Positions 61,102-64,000 of a stretch of DNA of 64,000 nt are shown here, piece by piece. The stretch is from an uncultured Prevotella sp. (GTDB taxonomy: Bacteria > Bacteroidota > Bacteroidia > Bacteroidales > Bacteroidaceae). The first letter of the stretch is position 1, and each line of letters opens with the position of its first letter. The position numbers and the translations under genes are program-made. The DNA lies in contig CAMPYJ010000011.1 of the NCBI GenBank assembly GCA_946998205.1, positions 1 through 64,000 on the forward strand, given 5' to 3'. Under the pieces are notes generated by a model. That model was not told the origin of the DNA. It made no database searches and worked only from the letters and a program-made list of their open reading frames with translations.

Positions 61102-63627
61102 TCAACGCTTGATGGACGTGTCGTTCTTGTCTCCATAGTGGCTGCTGGCGTAGTCGCCGTACGAACCGTACGAACCGTAATTGCCGTAGTTACCGTACGC
61201 TGCGCGCGTGCCGTATTTTCCACCGTATCGTCCGTATCTTCCGTATTTTCCGTACCTGCCATATCCATAATAATATCCGTATTTCTTTTTGGACATGTCA
61301 ATGCCGTTGATGACGATGGAAACGTTGGGGAGTTTCTTTTCGTTTGCCAGGCTGTTCACCAGTCCGATATTTTCCTTTGGCGTGTAGTCGGCGCGGCACA
61401 GGTAAACCGTGGCGTCTGCCACGCGGGCTATCTGCAGCGTGTCGGTGACGAGGCCAACCGGCGCCGAGTCGATGAGAACGTAGTCGTATCTCTCCTTCAG
61501 CTGGTTGATGATGACGTCGAGAGACGGTCGCGCGATCAGTTCGGCCGGGTTTGGAGGAACGGGGCCCGCCATGAGGAGATCCAGGTTGTTGTTGACACCC
61601 GATGACACTATTTGACTTTGTATTTCTTCCCAGTTGGGCCGTTCCTTGGTCAGCAGCATGGTGATGCCGTGATGGTGGTCGTTCGTCTCAAAGAGTTCGG
61701 CCAGGCGTGGCTTGCGGATGTCCAGTCCCACGAGAATCACCTTCTTGCCCAGCAGTGCGAAGCTCACGGCCAGGTTGGCGGCGTTGAACGTCTTTCCCTC
61801 GCCAGAGGTGCTCGAGGTGAAGAGGATTACCTTCTGGTTTTCTTTCAGCGTGAACTGCAGGTTGGTCCGCATGCTTCGGAAGATTTCTTCCATCTGGTTG
61901 TTCTGGTTCTCGTGCACCACGATGTCGGCCTTTGTCTTGGCCGTGTCGCTTGCCACGGCTACGTCGGCCAAGATGGGCAGTTTGGTTAGTCTGGCCACGT
62001 CGTCGTGTCCTTCTATCTTATAGCGGAAGAGGTATAGCAGGAACAATACGAGTGCGGGAATGGCCAGTCCCAGAATCAGGGCGGTGACGATGATGAGCTT
62101 GCTGTTGGGGCTCACCTGTCCGCCGTCGGTGGGCTCGTCTATCAGAATTCCTTTGTCGGCCGTCGCGGCGAGCGAGATGGAGTTCTCCTCCCGCTTCTGC
62201 AACAGCATCAGGTACAGTCCCGACTTCACGTCTTGCTGCCGGCCAATCTGCGTGAGCATCCTTTCCTGCTCCGGACTGGCGGTCACTTGTCCCTGGTACT
62301 TGCCGTATTGCGAAGCCACGTTGTTGCGCTGAATCTGCAGTCCCCTCTTGGCTTGAGCCATCGCGCGGTGTATGCTGTTGTTCAGGTCGTCCAGCTGCGA
62401 GGTGAGGGGTGTCACCGTCGGTGAGGTCTCCGAGGCGCTGCGCAGCAGCCTCTTTCTCTCCAGGGCTATCTCGTTGTACTTGCCAATCAAGCTGTTCACC
62501 GTAGGGTCTGCGATGCCTACGTTGGCTGGCAGCGTCTGGTATTGGTTGCTGGGCTGCGACATGCTTTCTTGTATGCTGTTGATCAGTGCTACCTGTGTGT
62601 TGGCTTCGGCCAGCTTCTGGTCGTACTCGTTGGCGTTTTGCATGGCCTGAGTGGCGTTCATCTCCTGGTCTACCATTCTGTTGCGTTTCTTGTAGCTTTC
62701 CAGCTGTCCTTCGGTAGATCCCAGCTCTTCACTGATTTTCTCCAGCCGGTTGTTGATGAACGCTTCCGTGTTGCGCGCTATCTCGTTCTTGTCCATGTTG
62801 GCCTGTCTGTTGTAGCAGATGACCAGCTGTTTCAAGTAGTCAGCGGCGCGCTGCTCCACCTCGTCCTTTACGCTCAGCAGGGCGATGGATGCTGACCTGT
62901 TGTTCTGCACGACTGTGAAGGAGCTCTCGTATCCTGCGGCTACCGCCTTGGGCGGAAGGATGGTCGCCTTGAATGACTGTCCGTCTTTCAGGGCGTCGCC
63001 GTTTCCGCTCACGAACGACAGGATGCCGGCTTTGGTGGCTATCGTTGATGGCAGTTGGCAAATCTTCTTGTCTATGTTGAAGGTTTGCCATCCCGTTCCC
63101 TCCGCGGGGCTGTCGTAGCTTCCCGTCACGCGGTAGGTGGCTCCCGTTCTCTGGATGACCAGTGAGATGGGCGACTGCAGCTTTTCGAGGTGGGCGGGGT
63201 CGAGGTCCACGCTGACGGGCTGGCTCTTGTACAGCGCCATGTCTCTCATCCTTCCTTCGGTGGTGTACTTGACGTAGAGTTTCAGGTCTTTCACCGTTTG
63301 CTCTGCCAGCTTCATCGACGACAGGATTTCCATCTCGTTTTCGATGCCCGTGGAGTTTGACATCGTACCCAGGTTCGAGGTGTTGAGCAACGAGTTTCTT
63401 CCTCTCCTGTTATCTTCCTCTTTAATCAGCAGCTTGGCGAACGACTGGTATACGCGTGGCGTGTATCGCAGGTAGATGGCGGCCGCGCCCAGGCAGATGA
63501 TTAGCGACAGTGCGAACCATTTCCAGTAAAGGATGACCGCCTGCATGATGTTTTGGATGTTGAAGAATGAATTTTCTCCCTGTTCTTCCACGTTCTCCAA
63601 CTCTTGATTTTTTATCTCTTCTTCCAT
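61102..63627 (-). CDS. Polysaccharide co-polymerase / tyrosine autokinase (Wzc-like)
   Basis: An inner-membrane protein controlling chain length and export of capsule or exopolysaccharide. Of 841 residues, the first 60 hold the N-terminal membrane helix of the Wzz domain; a long periplasmic coiled-coil region follows (about 290-440), a second helix lies near 490-520, and the BY-kinase domain has FTSSTSGEGKTFNAA (Walker A), VGLDIRKPRL (A') and LIDSAPVGLVTD (B). The tail from about residue 788 is rich in Tyr and Gly, with over fifteen tyrosines, the expected autophosphorylation cluster. Lies just downstream of rfbA in the same direction. Confidence 0.95.
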   Translation of the reverse strand: MEEEIKNQELENVEEQGENSFFNIQNIMQAVILYWKWFALSLIICLGAAAIYLRYTPRVYQSFAKLLIKEEDNRRGRNSLLNTSNLGTMSNSTGIENEMEILSSMKLAEQTVKDLKLYVKYTTEGRMRDMALYKSQPVSVDLDPAHLEKLQSPISLVIQRTGATYRVTGSYDSPAEGTGWQTFNIDKKICQLPSTIATKAGILSFVSGNGDALKDGQSFKATILPPKAVAAGYESSFTVVQNNRSASIALLSVKDEVEQRAADYLKQLVICYNRQANMDKNEIARNTEAFINNRLEKISEELGSTEGQLESYKKRNRMVDQEMNATQAMQNANEYDQKLAEANTQVALINSIQESMSQPSNQYQTLPANVGIADPTVNSLIGKYNEIALERKRLLRSASETSPTVTPLTSQLDDLNNSIHRAMAQAKRGLQIQRNNVASQYGKYQGQVTASPEQERMLTQIGRQQDVKSGLYLMLLQKREENSISLAATADKGILIDEPTDGGQVSPNSKLIIVTALILGLAIPALVLFLLYLFRYKIEGHDDVARLTKLPILADVAVASDTAKTKADIVVHENQNNQMEEIFRSMRTNLQFTLKENQKVILFTSSTSGEGKTFNAANLAVSFALLGKKVILVGLDIRKPRLAELFETNDHHHGITMLLTKERPNWEEIQSQIVSSGVNNNLDLLMAGPVPPNPAELIARPSLDVIINQLKERYDYVLIDSAPVGLVTDTLQIARVADATVYLCRADYTPKENIGLVNSLANEKKLPNVSIVINGIDMSKKKYGYYYGYGRYGKYGRYGRYGGKYGTRAAYGNYGNYGSYGSYGDYASSHYGDKNDTSIKR

Positions 63628-63680
63628 TTTATACTGTGATGTGTTTTTTTTGTCCTTATTGTCCTTATCCGGCCGTTTTC

Positions 63681-64000
63681 TTAAATGGCCCCGTCGGCGA
63701 TGTCTGCCAGGTATTTTCCGTAATTGTTTTTCAGCATGGGTTCTGCCAGCTTCCTGAGCCGCGCGGCGTCTATCCATCCTTGCTTGAAGGCGATTTCTTC
63801 CAGGCAGGCCACCTTCAGTCCCTGTCTTTTCTCAATCACCTCGATGAAGTTGCTCGCTTCCGAAAGGCTGTCGTGCGTTCCGGTGTCCAGCCATGCGAAT
63901 CCGCGCTGCAGCGTCTTTACCTGGAGCAGCTGCCGCTCGAGGAACGTTTGGTTCACGGCCGTTATCTCCAGTTCTCCCCGCTTGCTTGGCTTGATGTTCT
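63681..64000 (-). CDS. rfbA: Glucose-1-phosphate thymidylyltransferase, C-terminal part
   Basis: The 3' end of rfbA; the start lies beyond the window. The visible part includes RGELEITAVNQ, LLQVKTLQRGFAWLDTGTHDSL, QGLKVACLEEIAFKQGWID and a C-terminal ADIADGAI, matching the end of dTDP-glucose pyrophosphorylase. It makes dTDP-glucose, the first step of dTDP-rhamnose, and precedes the tyrosine autokinase by 53 bp on the same strand. Confidence 0.93.
   Translation of the reverse strand, partial: NIKPSKRGELEITAVNQTFLERQLLQVKTLQRGFAWLDTGTHDSLSEASNFIEVIEKRQGLKVACLEEIAFKQGWIDAARLRKLAEPMLKNNYGKYLADIADGAI

Overview
The window looks like a chromosomal segment of a Bacteroidota member, most likely a Prevotella-type organism. 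The evidence is the recurrent Bacteroidetes promoter signature (TAnnTTTG, with a TTG or TTTG about 19-20 bp upstream) before many genes, the short 287-residue primary sigma factor, and clade-typical families: serine palmitoyltransferase, a Porin_10 outer-membrane protein, PorX and a SprE/PorW-like lipoprotein of the type IX secretion system, DUF4293 beside the omega subunit, and a BF0631-type metalloprotease lipoprotein. The genus is an inference from gene content, not a computed placement.

Layout. 0-4.4 kb: polysaccharide nucleotide-sugar dehydratase, an AT-rich nucleotidyltransferase, fabD. 4.5-9.5 kb: GH13 amylase, AlaX-like editing protein, DMT exporter, HD hydrolase, menA. 9.5-15 kb: coupled small membrane protein and porin, then uvrB. 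15-17 kb: bamD-rpoZ-DUF4293. 17.6-24.3 kb: leftward lon-tgt-lptF-rhlE. 24.7-28 kb: trmN6, lipid kinase and serine palmitoyltransferase. 28.2-37.8 kb: two tRNA-Pro genes, metalloprotease lipoprotein, then aroA, a Cys-rich membrane protein, a metal permease, the SprE/PorW-like lipoprotein, porX and tsaE. 38-46 kb: S9 peptidase, a leftward HprK-like kinase / S26-like peptidase / PqqD set, rpoD, degP. 46-52 kb: RNase P RNA, a BrkB-like protein, a DUF1232 protein, and a zinc/manganese ABC transporter whose permease lies 18 kb away. 52-58.5 kb: purD, second S9 peptidase, THUMP methyltransferase, cysE. 58.6-60.3 kb: rpsF-rpsR-rplI. 60.6-64 kb: HAD hydrolase, tyrosine autokinase, and the end of rfbA, i.e. 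the edge of a surface-polysaccharide locus.

The most unusual feature is a dispersed intergenic repeat family with ends of the type GGGCGGTTCTATAAATTA. Ten copies or remnants are seen: four near-complete copies (190-260 bp), two short internally deleted forms and four end fragments, one degenerate. The full copies fold end to end into one long imperfect hairpin. Between copies the two arms change together, so pairing is kept while the primary sequence changes, whereas an internal-loop motif stays constant. One copy supplies the last codons and stop of an S9 peptidase; another fills the gap between two convergent stop codons. I could not match it to a named family. A second, smaller repeat type is a 22-bp tandem unit at two intergenic sites.
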